Shown here in pieces: positions 7,885-15,830 of a DNA stretch of 64,000 nt. Position numbers and translations under genes: made by a program. This DNA is from Neoakkermansia glycaniphila (lineage in GTDB: Bacteria > Verrucomicrobiota > Verrucomicrobiia > Verrucomicrobiales > Akkermansiaceae). Within the stretch, counting starts at the first letter, position 1. The number at the start of each line of letters is the position of its first letter. Where the stretch lies: positions 19,161 through 83,160 of the forward strand of contig NZ_LIGX01000023.1 of the NCBI RefSeq assembly GCF_001683795.1. The letters are read 5' to 3'. The notes beneath the pieces are model-generated. The model made no database searches and had not been told where the DNA came from. It saw only the letters and a program-made list of their open reading frames with translations.

Positions 7885-9267
7885 TCAGAAACACCGCCTT
7901 TCAGCCCGCCAATCCTGCAGCTGCCGGGGAAACAGGCACTCCTCGCACAACGACGGCTGGCAAAAATCCTCTTCGATCTGCAACAGGGCCTGATGCTGAT
8001 AGGCACGCTTCACCAGAACCTCCCCGCCGGAGCGCGATCCGAACAGACGATCCGACATCCGCACCACACGAGCACTGGGCGAGCCGCCCGGAAGGCGCAA
8101 ATATATTTCCCATGCGACCGGATCCTCGTCATAGGCCAGCACATGGTTCACCAGAAAATCCCGCACGCGATCCTTCCCGACCAGCACAAGCCTGTTCTTC
8201 AAGACAGGGGACGGCAGACTCACGCGATAACTCCAGTACGGATGGGTCAACCCGTTCAGATAGGTTTCCAGCCGCCGCGTCTCCCGGGCACGCAGCAACG
8301 AAGAAAACTCCTTCCACCCGGCTACCGTCAGGCACAGCGCGGCCAGCCTCCTGTGCGGATGGTTGGCGGGTCTTATTCCGGCGTACGACCACGGCAGCCG
8401 CCGCTCTTCCGACAGCTCGAATTCATCGCGCCGCTCCCACCACGATTGCCAGATGCGGCCATGGTAGGCGCGAGTCTCCTCATCGCAGCGATCGGGCAGC
8501 ACGGGTACAAGAAAACCCGCCGTCCCAAACAACACCGCTTCCTCCTGCCCATGCAACGACGCCAGAGGCGCACGCCCGGCCAGCAACGACATGGCTTCGC
8601 GGTTCACCCGGTAGCCCAGCGTCTCCGCCCATGCTTCATACCATGCCTGATGATCGCCGCACAATTCCGCCTTCCTGCGAAAGCGCCTGCGCTTGGCCTG
8701 CATGCGGAAGGCTGCCGCCGCCTGCAGCAGGGAAACGACATCCGCATCGGACATCTCCGCCAGAGGCAGGCGGCACAAATCCGCACGCGCGGAAGGCAAA
8801 GGAAGCCTCACCCCCGTGGCGGCATGCCATGCCTCGGCAGGCACCACCACCAGAGGAACTTCCTCATGGCGACTATTGCGCGTAAACCAAACGCGACCCG
8901 GACGAGCAAACGCCACATGCAGCATCACGCCGTCGAACCGCCCGTTCACTCCATGCCCGTGGCGCTCCCAATCCTCCGGCTGCCTGTCCAGCTCCACATC
9001 ACCCTGCAGGCGGCGACCGTCCACTTCCATCGTCGCATTCAGAAAATCCGGTCCCGCGCCGCGATTCCAGACGCCGAAATCCAGCATGCGCACCCTGCGC
9101 CCATCCTGCATCGTCCATTCCCGCCCCAAAAGACCTGCCTGCCAGCATGCCTGCAGAACGGCCTCTCCGGGCAACTCGCCGGGTAAAGGTTCAGACACAC
9201 CTTCGCCGAGAACGGACTCCCTCAGACAAGCATAGCTTTCCGCCAGTTCTATCGGAGTCTCCTTCAT
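7885..9267 (-). CDS. DUF2851 family protein
   Basis: The protein is about 460 residues long and cytoplasmic, and matches the DUF2851 family best known from Bacteroidota and Verrucomicrobiota. The family's hallmark region is present near residues 70-125: WNRGAGPDFLNATM, then LQGDVELDRQPEDWERHGH and FDGVMLHVAF. The spacing of the G-P-D-F and G-D-V-E-L elements recalls a PD-(D/E)XK nuclease core, but this is my inference and the family function is not established. The C terminus has a Cys set (C-x5-C-x2-C-x3-C around QPSLCEECLFP) that may bind metal. An alternative GTG start lies 21 nt upstream; the ATG is preferred. The STAS gene ends about 30 nt upstream and may be co-transcribed. Confidence 0.8.
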   Translation of the reverse strand: MKETPIELAESYACLRESVLGEGVSEPLPGELPGEAVLQACWQAGLLGREWTMQDGRRVRMLDFGVWNRGAGPDFLNATMEVDGRRLQGDVELDRQPEDWERHGHGVNGRFDGVMLHVAFARPGRVWFTRNSRHEEVPLVVVPAEAWHAATGVRLPLPSARADLCRLPLAEMSDADVVSLLQAAAAFRMQAKRRRFRRKAELCGDHQAWYEAWAETLGYRVNREAMSLLAGRAPLASLHGQEEAVLFGTAGFLVPVLPDRCDEETRAYHGRIWQSWWERRDEFELSEERRLPWSYAGIRPANHPHRRLAALCLTVAGWKEFSSLLRARETRRLETYLNGLTHPYWSYRVSLPSPVLKNRLVLVGKDRVRDFLVNHVLAYDEDPVAWEIYLRLPGGSPSARVVRMSDRLFGSRSGGEVLVKRAYQHQALLQIEEDFCQPSLCEECLFPRQLQDWRAERRCF

Positions 9268-9297
9268 GGCAACCGGCGGAAAAGGCACAGCCTCTTG

Positions 9298-9819
9298 TCA
9301 GCTCTTGCGCTTGATCTCCTCTTCGAGGCTCTCGCGCACATATTTGAACTGCTCCGCATTCTCCGGGCTGATATCGCTCAGAGTATTATGAGCATCCAGC
9401 ACATGCTTCGTACGATCCAGATCGGGCATATCCATCGGAATATCCGAACTGTGCAGCTCGGCCCGCAGCTCATCCAGATGGCCGCGCCACGGAGCGGTAG
9501 GAGGATCGATCTCCATCAGGGCATCAAGCCCCAGACTTTCCAGCGCCGCTCGGGAACGCTCGCTCGGCGTCGCCACTTGAAGCGACCCGCCCAGCGGCAT
9601 CAAACGGCGGGCAATGCCGGCCATCGTCCCCATGAAAGTCGAATCCACTCCGGCGCAAATCTCCAGATCCACCACCACGCACCTCCCTCCATCGTCGACA
9701 TACTGATCGGCAATGGATTTCAGAATAGAACTATTGACGAAACTGCCCCTGTTGGCGCAGCGCACCCACAGAAACCGGTCAAACACATGGTATGTAATGG
9801 AGGAATCGGTATTCACCAT
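9298..9819 (-). CDS. STAS domain protein (anti-anti-sigma-like)
   Basis: This is a 173-residue cytoplasmic protein. The central strand-helix segment CVVVDLEICAGVDSTFMGTMAGIARRL fits a STAS domain: buried strand, Asp, then the D-S-T-F-M-G loop where SpoIIAA-like proteins carry the phosphorylatable Ser. Here the Ser of the DST motif is a candidate site. A C-terminal extension of about 60 polar residues follows. STAS proteins act as anti-sigma antagonists or as partners in signalling and envelope complexes. No cognate kinase or sigma factor is nearby. An upstream ATG would add 11 residues (MLSLSFQADFP); I chose MVNTDSS. It is followed closely by the DUF2851 gene. Confidence 0.8.
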   Translation of the reverse strand: MVNTDSSITYHVFDRFLWVRCANRGSFVNSSILKSIADQYVDDGGRCVVVDLEICAGVDSTFMGTMAGIARRLMPLGGSLQVATPSERSRAALESLGLDALMEIDPPTAPWRGHLDELRAELHSSDIPMDMPDLDRTKHVLDAHNTLSDISPENAEQFKYVRESLEEEIKRKS

Positions 9820-9922
9820 TGGAAAATCGGCTTGGAAACTCAAGGATAGCATGGCGTGAAGCTACACGTCAAGCGCATTCCTCGTCCGAAGAATGGAAAA
9901 CGGCAAACGCGTGGCAAACACA

Positions 9923-11143
9923 TCAGGAAAAATCGGGCGTCACGCCGCCGATCCTCTTCATACCGGCTGTAACATCCTTTTGCAGCTTATCCCAGGTACG
10001 GCCATCCAGCAGATACTCGTACGCCTTTTCTTCCCCTTCGCCATCCTGAATCGCCTTGACGAACTTCTTGATACGCGCGGCATCGCCCTTTCCGTCCACA
10101 TGGGCAAAATAATACAGCAGCATCGGGGAAAACCCGTAATACAGCTGCTTTACATTATCGTCGGGATGCATGAACGACTCCTGATAGGCCTTCTTCATGA
10201 AGGTTTCCAAAGGCCCCACCTTGGGAGTTTTCCCCAAAAACCGCCCCTTGGCCGGCCCCGGCCGCTTCGGCAGCTCAATACAACGCTCAAGCAGAGCGCT
10301 CTTATTCGAGGCGAAACCGAATGTCCCGTTGAATGAAGGAGAACTGCTGATGGAAACATACTCCGCCAGCCCCTCGACAAACCAGCCCGGATACTGGTAG
10401 CTGCCGATCGACATCTGGTGGGTAATTTCATGAATCAGCGTACCGTAATCCCTCTTCCCCGCCACCACGTAATTGGCCCCCTTCTTCACGAGAGCGAGGC
10501 TATCGAACGGCACGAGAATCCTGCCCATCGCCCCATGCGGGCCGCCACCCTGAAACACCCCGGCAGAAGGAGGAGGCCCGCCCGCCTCAATATACTGCTC
10601 CTTCGTCTCGTACAGATAGGCATCGTACTTCTTCTGCCCCTCGCCGTGGTAGCGGCAGGGATTGTTGAACGGAATATCCTGATTGGCGGAATACGTTCCC
10701 TCGAACAAACGGCCGACCGACCGAATCACGTCCACCGACAGCTTCGCATTGCTGTGAAACCGGAAATGTGCGGTCTCATACACATACTCCCCATCTTCTT
10801 CCGACACCAGCTTGGGGGGAGTCCTCTCATCAGGTGTCGACGAACTGGGCCATTTGGCGGAGAAATTGCTCTTCACATCCAGCGTCGCACCTCGCCTCTG
10901 GTTCTCCGCACTCACCTTGGAGGCAGCCTGCACGTAAGCCAAATCCTCGGGACTCAGCTTATCCATACCGAACGTCACGATCTTGCCTCCTTTCAGCTTC
11001 AGCGTCACCTGATTGCCGGAAGTACTCACGTACTCGGCCTGAATCTTGGCGCCGTTCGCGCCCGTCCACTCGCGCATATCGGCGAGCGCGGACGACGAAA
11101 TACTCAAAAGCAGAAACAACCGGAAAAACCTTTTATACATCAT
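9923..11143 (-). CDS. Secreted zinc metallopeptidase-like protein with SHD1-type N-terminal domain
   Basis: This is a 406-residue protein with a signal peptide (MMYKRFFRLFLLLSISSSALA). Residues about 22-75 resemble the SLA1 homology 1 (SHD1) module common in Planctomycetes/Verrucomicrobia secreted proteins (REWTGANGAKIQAEYVS, then GGKIVTFGMDKLSPEDLAYV). Around residue 240 there is a metallopeptidase site: HEITH followed, after a short spacer, by GWFVEGLAEYVS. That is an HExxH plus downstream Glu layout as in gluzincins or peptidase MA-like families. The protein is probably periplasmic or surface-associated and acts on an unknown substrate. It is divergent from the carboxynorspermidine synthase gene. 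Confidence 0.72.
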   Translation of the reverse strand: MMYKRFFRLFLLLSISSSALADMREWTGANGAKIQAEYVSTSGNQVTLKLKGGKIVTFGMDKLSPEDLAYVQAASKVSAENQRRGATLDVKSNFSAKWPSSSTPDERTPPKLVSEEDGEYVYETAHFRFHSNAKLSVDVIRSVGRLFEGTYSANQDIPFNNPCRYHGEGQKKYDAYLYETKEQYIEAGGPPPSAGVFQGGGPHGAMGRILVPFDSLALVKKGANYVVAGKRDYGTLIHEITHQMSIGSYQYPGWFVEGLAEYVSISSSPSFNGTFGFASNKSALLERCIELPKRPGPAKGRFLGKTPKVGPLETFMKKAYQESFMHPDDNVKQLYYGFSPMLLYYFAHVDGKGDAARIKKFVKAIQDGEGEEKAYEYLLDGRTWDKLQKDVTAGMKRIGGVTPDFS

Positions 11144-11309
11144 GGGAGCAGGATATTGAAATTGAATGGGGAGTCGGACACGGAGAAAAACCCTTCACGA
11201 ACGGAATCGGAAGAGATGCACGCATCGTACCGTATGAATATGGCACAAACAGCCCATCCATGGCAAGCCTGTTTTACGTGCATGTGTCAAAAGCGTCGCA
11301 CATTTATGA

Positions 11310-11338
11310 TTGACCTGCATGACCCTTTCGGGCATTCT
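11310..11338 (+). promoter_or_regulatory. Predicted promoter of carboxynorspermidine synthase gene
   Basis: TTGACC at 11310-11315 and CATTCT at 11333-11338 are 17 nt apart. The -10 ends 9 nt before the ATG at 11348, again predicting a very short or absent leader. Confidence 0.55.
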
Positions 11339-11347
11339 TCTCGCGGT

Positions 11348-12571
11348 ATGAACACAGTCCTGATAATCGGAGCCGGAGGCGTTGGTCATGTCGTTGCGCA
11401 CAAGTGCGCCCAGATGAACGCTGCCTACGATGAAATCCATCTCGCATCCCGCACCAAAAGCAAGTGCGACGCCATTGCCGCAGACGTCAAGGCACGAACG
11501 GGACGTACCATCACCACGCACGCCATCGATGCGGACGACGTAGCCGCCACCACGGCGCTCCTCAAGGAAATCAAGCCGCAGCTCGTCATCAACGTCGCCC
11601 TCCCGTACCAGGATCTCCACCTCATGGATGCCTGCCTCAATGCAGGAATCGACTACCTCGACACAGCCAACTACGAACCCCTCGACGTCGCCAAATTCGA
11701 ATACTCGTGGCAATGGGAATATCAGGACCGCTTCCGCAATGCCGGACTCATGGCCCTGCTCGGCAGCGGATTCGACCCCGGCGTCACCAACGTCTTCACC
11801 GCATGGGCTCTCAAACACCACTTCGACGAAATCCATACGCTCGACATCATCGACGTCAACGGAGGCAACCACGGACAGGCATTCGCCACCAACTTCAACC
11901 CGGAAATCAACATCCGCGAAGTCACGGCTGAATGCCGCCATTGGGAAAACGGAGACTTCCGCACCACCGACCCCATGAGCATGCACCGCCCCTTCACCTG
12001 CCCGGAAGAAGTCGGCACCTACGAAATCTACCGCATGTACCATGAGGAACTGGAAAGCCTCGTCAAACACATCCCGACCATCAAACGTGCGCAATTCTGG
12101 ATGTCCTTCTCCCCGAACTACATCAACCATCTTCAGGTACTGCAGAACGTCGGAATGACGCGCATTGATCCCGTCCAGTACAACGGCGTCGAAATCGTAC
12201 CGCTCCAATTCCTCAAAGCCGTCCTTCCCAACCCCGGCGATCTCGGCAAAACCACACAGGGGCGCACCTGCATCGGCAACGTCATCACCGGCATCAAGGA
12301 TGGGCAATACAAAGCCATCTACATCTACAACATCTGCGACCACGAGGCATGCTTCGCCGAAGTCGGCTCACAGGCCATCTCCTACACCACCGGAGTACCC
12401 GCCGCCATTGGTGGCAGCCTCATGCTCCGGAAAGTATGGGATCAGGATGGAGTCGTCAACATGGAACAGAACGACCCCGACCCCTTCATGGAAGAACTCA
12501 ACAAATGGGGCCTTCCCTGGCAGTGCATCGAACTGACTCGCGAACAGGCAGAAATGCTTGCCGTCCAATAA
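11348..12571 (+). CDS. Carboxynorspermidine synthase (saccharopine dehydrogenase family)
   Basis: A 407-residue NAD(P)-dependent enzyme. The Rossmann start TVLIIGAGGVGHVVAHKC is followed by a saccharopine-dehydrogenase-like core (GIDYLDTANYEP, LMALLGSGFDPGVTNVF, NGGNHGQAFATNFNPE). This matches the carboxy(nor)spermidine dehydrogenase branch, which condenses aspartate semialdehyde with a diamine in the alternative polyamine pathway. A decarboxylase partner is expected but is not in this window. An open frame runs far upstream, but the ATG here starts exactly at the Rossmann strand and sits behind a good promoter. A strong terminator follows directly, so the gene is probably monocistronic. A lysine-pathway saccharopine dehydrogenase role is a less likely alternative. 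Confidence 0.9.
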   Translation: MNTVLIIGAGGVGHVVAHKCAQMNAAYDEIHLASRTKSKCDAIAADVKARTGRTITTHAIDADDVAATTALLKEIKPQLVINVALPYQDLHLMDACLNAGIDYLDTANYEPLDVAKFEYSWQWEYQDRFRNAGLMALLGSGFDPGVTNVFTAWALKHHFDEIHTLDIIDVNGGNHGQAFATNFNPEINIREVTAECRHWENGDFRTTDPMSMHRPFTCPEEVGTYEIYRMYHEELESLVKHIPTIKRAQFWMSFSPNYINHLQVLQNVGMTRIDPVQYNGVEIVPLQFLKAVLPNPGDLGKTTQGRTCIGNVITGIKDGQYKAIYIYNICDHEACFAEVGSQAISYTTGVPAAIGGSLMLRKVWDQDGVVNMEQNDPDPFMEELNKWGLPWQCIELTREQAEMLAVQ

Positions 12572-12594
12572 AGGCCGGACACCTTCATACTCAG

Positions 12595-12630
12595 GAACCC
12601 CGCTTCGCCGCCGAAGCGGGGTTCTTTTCT
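12595..12630 (+). terminator. Rho-independent terminator
   Basis: A perfect 13-bp stem (12595-12607 with 12612-12624, core ACCCCGCTTCG) with a CCGC loop is followed by TTTTCTT. It ends the carboxynorspermidine synthase transcript. Confidence 0.9.
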
Positions 12631-12760
12631 TGAACATGAAAATCGCAAAAACACACACAATTCTGCAACCCGATTCAAAAAACGGGGTTATCATACACGG
12701 AGAAGCAAGTGCACTGCCAATCCAAACTTCAAACAAACAAAATCAAAAACTTATAAAAAT

Positions 12761-13036
12761 ATGATCAAGTACATCGTCATGGCGGCATTCGCCTTCACCT
12801 CTCCCATCATGGCTCAGGAAGCTGCAGACACCAAACCTGCCTGCGACCAGACAACCTGCGACAAACCGGACTGCGAAAAGAAAGACGGCAACAAGCAGAA
12901 GAAGCGTGACGGCAAACGCCACGGTAAAGGCAAAAGGGGCCAGGGTCAAAAGCAGGGCCAAGGCCAGAGTCAGGGACAAGGACAAAACGGCGGTCAACAG
13001 GGCACCTGCACCAAGGATGCTCCTGCCGAAGCCTGA
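12761..13036 (+). CDS. Small secreted Cys-, Lys- and Gln-rich protein
   Basis: A 91-residue protein with a short signal peptide (MIKYIVMAAFAFTSPIMAQ). The mature part first has a Cys cluster spaced C-x4-C-x4-C within ACDQTTCDKPDCEKKDG. A strongly basic Lys/Arg/His run follows, then a Gln-Gly repeat tail (QGQ units) and one last Cys. It has no recognisable domain. The four Cys could bind metal or form disulfides in the periplasm, and the basic QG tail could bind nucleic acid, glycans or the envelope; both are inference. The upstream region is very AT rich (TATAAA at 12752-12757), and a strong terminator follows. Confidence 0.6.
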   Translation: MIKYIVMAAFAFTSPIMAQEAADTKPACDQTTCDKPDCEKKDGNKQKKRDGKRHGKGKRGQGQKQGQGQSQGQGQNGGQQGTCTKDAPAEA

Positions 13037-13057
13037 CCTCTCCTGACATCCAGTCTC

Positions 13058-13091
13058 AAAACGCAGAAGCTTCCGGGCTTCTGCGTTTTTT
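13058..13091. terminator. Bidirectional rho-independent terminator
   Basis: A 13-bp stem AAAACGCAGAAGC (13058-13070) pairs with 13077-13089 over a TTCCGG loop, with T-runs available on both strands. It serves the small Cys-rich gene (plus) and the LemA gene (minus). Confidence 0.85.
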
Positions 13092-13108
13092 CATCATCGC
13101 TGGCCGGA

Positions 13109-13648
13109 CTACTCGCAAAGCGACGCTTCCGAAAAATGGAAAGCACGCGCCACGATCGCCGAAGGGAAGGCATGGATCGTATCATTGTACACACAGACGG
13201 CCACATTGTAGGAATGGTGAAGCCGGGCCAGCTGGTGGCGCGATACCCCATACTCTCGCTTCAACCTCGGCAGGTGTTCACCGACCTTCCATTCGGGATG
13301 TTGCTCGCATACGGCAAACAGATTCTCCATCACCACGCTCAATTCCTTCTCCTGCCGCACGAAATTCTCCATCTCGCGGGAATTATCCATCAGAGGAGTC
13401 TGTTGCAACAAAGCCATGCAGGAATCATTGACCGACATCACCTTCGACATTTCCTGCCCCACCAGAGGAAAATCGGCAACCGCATTACCCAGCAACTCGA
13501 TCAACATATCGTGCCGATGCTTCACCTCCCTCTCGATTTGCATCCAGAAACGCACCGCATTCTCACGCAACTGCAGCATACGCTGGTATGCCGAAACAAG
13601 CCACCCCAGCACGCACAACAACAAGCCGCCAGCAATCAAATAGTTCAT
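13109..13648 (-). CDS. LemA family protein
   Basis: A 179-residue protein with one N-terminal membrane helix (MNYLIAGGLLLCVLGWLVSA) and then an all-helical domain. The family signatures are there: the polar N-terminal helix with REVKHRHDMLIELL in place of the usual L-x-R-R-x-D-L-I-P-N-L; a central segment with EHPEWK; and the C-terminal HHSYNVAVCVYNDTIHAFPS, which matches the R-x-x-Y-N-x-x-V-x-x-Y-N-x-x-I-x-x-F-P signature. LemA proteins are membrane-anchored with an inside-facing helical domain and an unsettled role in envelope maintenance. The Xer recombinase gene ends about 57 nt upstream. Confidence 0.85.
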   Translation of the reverse strand: MNYLIAGGLLLCVLGWLVSAYQRMLQLRENAVRFWMQIEREVKHRHDMLIELLGNAVADFPLVGQEMSKVMSVNDSCMALLQQTPLMDNSREMENFVRQEKELSVVMENLFAVCEQHPEWKVGEHLPRLKREYGVSRHQLARLHHSYNVAVCVYNDTIHAFPSAIVARAFHFSEASLCE

Positions 13649-13705
13649 TCCATCCCTTTTATACCAGAAAATACTGCACTGTCGAGGAGTTAAAACTAAC
13701 AGGCA

Positions 13706-14605
13706 TCATCCTCTCGGGTGAAATCTGCGGTGCAACTCGATCAGGCGCTTCTGCTCCACATGCGTATAAACCTGCGTCGTCGCCAGATCCGCATGCCCCA
13801 GCAATTCCTGAATCACGCGCAGATCGGCACCGTTCTCCAGAAGATGCGTAGCAAACGAATGCCGCATAATGTGGGGGAACACATGCTCCGCAATACCTGC
13901 CTGTTCCGCTCGCTCCTTCAGAATTTGGCGAATCCTCTCGCGCGTCAAACGGCCGCCCCTACGATTCAAAAACACATACGGAGACCTCCTGTCTCCCAAC
14001 AGCATACCGCGGGCTTTCCGGCGGTAAACAGACAGACACTCCATCGCCGAACTTCCCAAAGGCACGAAACGCGTCTTGCCACCCTTCCCCGTCACGCGAA
14101 TAAACTTCTCCTGCTCGTCGACCTGCTCATTCCTGAGATTCGTCAGCTCGCTCACACGCAGCCCGCTGCCATACAGCACCTCAAGAATGGCACGATCCCT
14201 CGCGCCGAAAGGCTCTTCATCCAAAGGAACGGATTCCAACAGACGCGCCACAAGCCCTTCCGGCAACGTCTCCGGAATCGTCCTGCCCATCCTCACATTA
14301 TCCAGAAACATCGCCGGATCCTTCCCGATCAACTGCCGGGAAAACAGAAACCGGAAAAAAATCCTCACATGCACACTGGCCACACGTAAAGACGATGGAG
14401 CCAACCTCTGCCCCATCTCGCCTAAAAAGGCAGACAGATCTCCCTCTTCCACAGCAGGAATGGCAACTCCGCGCTCCTCCAGAAAACGAAGCAGATGCTC
14501 AAGGCTCTGCCTCACGGAAAGCTGGTAGTTGACACTCAGGCCGCGTTCCGCCGCCAGATACAGGACGAACTGCTCTACGAGCGATTGCTGCGCATCAGCC
14601 TCCAT
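13706..14605 (-). CDS. xerD: Site-specific tyrosine recombinase XerC/XerD
   Basis: A 299-residue integrase-family recombinase. The N-terminal SAM-like core-binding domain (residues 1-85) is followed by the catalytic domain. The catalytic set is complete: Arg in GSGLRVSELTNL, Lys in GKGGKTRFVP, H-x-x-R in HIMRHSFATHLL, His in LLGHADLATT and the nucleophile Tyr in QVYTHV. The length and the C-terminal HRRFHPRG tail are those of chromosomal Xer proteins that resolve chromosome dimers at dif. I favour XerD over XerC by general appearance only. A GTG two codons earlier is an alternative start. It is not associated with an integrated element here; the lipoprotein gene upstream is 24 nt away and probably co-transcribed. 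Confidence 0.9.
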   Translation of the reverse strand: MEADAQQSLVEQFVLYLAAERGLSVNYQLSVRQSLEHLLRFLEERGVAIPAVEEGDLSAFLGEMGQRLAPSSLRVASVHVRIFFRFLFSRQLIGKDPAMFLDNVRMGRTIPETLPEGLVARLLESVPLDEEPFGARDRAILEVLYGSGLRVSELTNLRNEQVDEQEKFIRVTGKGGKTRFVPLGSSAMECLSVYRRKARGMLLGDRRSPYVFLNRRGGRLTRERIRQILKERAEQAGIAEHVFPHIMRHSFATHLLENGADLRVIQELLGHADLATTQVYTHVEQKRLIELHRRFHPRG

Positions 14606-14629
14606 GGCCACGGAACACGGGAAACACCC

Positions 14630-15373
14630 TTAATCCTTCTTTGCGCCGGAGGAATTCGCCGCATCGGGCAACGGAGGAGGCGTACCGACATCCGGGGTAA
14701 CCAGAGGATTCGATTTGGCGGCAGGCTGCAGAAGCGTGGAACCGCCCTGCACACTCTTGCCGGAAAGATCGCTCACCTTGCTGCTCTTGGGCTGCAAAGT
14801 CTGCTGCGTCGAAGCAGGAGCGCCGGGAAGCCTTGTTTCCAAGGGCTTGTTGGCCGCCGGCACAAAATTGACATCCCCCGTCGAACCATCCAACAGATTC
14901 GCCGTCGTAAAATCGCCGCCGATGGCAGGCAGATTTCCCACAAACGTACTGTCATCGAACAGGCTCGGCTGGCCGTCCGGCCCGATCATCGGCACCAGCG
15001 CCTTGGGATTAACCAAATCGCTCCCGTTAATGAACCCGACCTTGCCGTCGGGCAGTTCGACTCTCACAAAACTGCCGTCATTGGCCAGCACCTTCACCTT
15101 CTCCGCCTTCTCCATAAAACCGGCCGCAGACGGATAAAGCTCGGGATTCTTCTCGAACATGGTCACCATGCCCTTCGCCACGGATACCTCCGAACCTACC
15201 TCGAACGATCCCTGGGAGGCACGATCCCGTGCTTCGCGCTTGTGGTGGGCCATGCCTACCGGATCCAGAGGGGAATCCGGACGATTGTATACAGGCTCAT
15301 AGGGATTGTTCTGGAACCATGAACATGACGCCAGGCAAAGCACTGGCAGCATAAACAGAATCTCACGCTTCAT
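14630..15373 (-). CDS. Lipoprotein with SH3-like segment
   Basis: A 247-residue predicted lipoprotein: MKREILFMLPVLCLASCSWF has a lipobox L-A-S-C, so Cys17 would be lipidated. The middle (about residues 85-125) reads AEKVKVLANDGSFVRVELPDGKVGFINGSDLV, the pattern of a bacterial SH3-like domain. The C-terminal half is Pro/Ser/Thr rich and disordered (SSKVSDLSGKSVQGGSTLLQ). The likely location is the periplasmic face of the inner or outer membrane, with a peptidoglycan or envelope role inferred from the SH3-like module. A longer frame upstream carries no plausible signal peptide; the start used gives one. It precedes the Xer gene closely. Confidence 0.75.
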   Translation of the reverse strand: MKREILFMLPVLCLASCSWFQNNPYEPVYNRPDSPLDPVGMAHHKREARDRASQGSFEVGSEVSVAKGMVTMFEKNPELYPSAAGFMEKAEKVKVLANDGSFVRVELPDGKVGFINGSDLVNPKALVPMIGPDGQPSLFDDSTFVGNLPAIGGDFTTANLLDGSTGDVNFVPAANKPLETRLPGAPASTQQTLQPKSSKVSDLSGKSVQGGSTLLQPAAKSNPLVTPDVGTPPPLPDAANSSGAKKD

Positions 15374-15429
15374 ACAACACACACATAACACAAACCACAC
15401 ATTCCGAAAAGCAGAATATGCGCCCGCTG

Positions 15430-15792
15430 TCAGGAATTCATCAAATATTGACGATTGACAAAGAAAACAGCCCCCATGATGCACAAAAAGGCCCACAGGT
15501 AATCCCACCGCCACTGCTCACCGAGATACAGCAGGGCGAAAGGAACAAACACCGAAAGCGTAATCACTTCCTGAATAATCTTCAGCTGCGCGACGGAAAG
15601 GCCGGATTCCGCTCCGATGCGATTGGCGGGAATCATGAAGCAATACTCGAAAAACGCCACTCCCCAGCTCAGAAGAATAATCCAGAACAGGGGCTTCGCA
15701 TCTCCGGAACCCTTCTTCAAATGGCCGTACCACGCAAACGTCATGAACATATTGCTCATAACCAGCAGACCGATCGTCAGCAACACCTTCAT
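15430..15792 (-). CDS. DUF486 / DMT family small membrane protein
   Basis: A 120-residue membrane protein with four predicted helices that matches the DUF486 branch of the drug/metabolite transporter superfamily. Indicators are the LLTIGLLVMSNMFMTFAWYGHL first helix with a W-Y-G-H-L end, the SWGVAFFEYCFMIPANRIG second segment, and the LYLGEQWRWDYLWAFLCIMGAVFF last helices. These half-size proteins probably act as dimers. The substrate is unknown. It lies 38 nt after the meaB stop and may be co-transcribed. Confidence 0.88.
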   Translation of the reverse strand: MKVLLTIGLLVMSNMFMTFAWYGHLKKGSGDAKPLFWIILLSWGVAFFEYCFMIPANRIGAESGLSVAQLKIIQEVITLSVFVPFALLYLGEQWRWDYLWAFLCIMGAVFFVNRQYLMNS

Positions 15793-15830
15793 GGCGAATC
15801 ACAGCAAAAAAAACACGAATACCGCGGATT

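Noticed and set aside
10418..11347. A long N-terminal extension of the carboxynorspermidine gene
   Set aside because: The frame is open upstream, but the Rossmann strand begins at the ATG at 11348, which lies directly behind a good promoter, while the upstream part overlaps the peptidase gene on the other strand.
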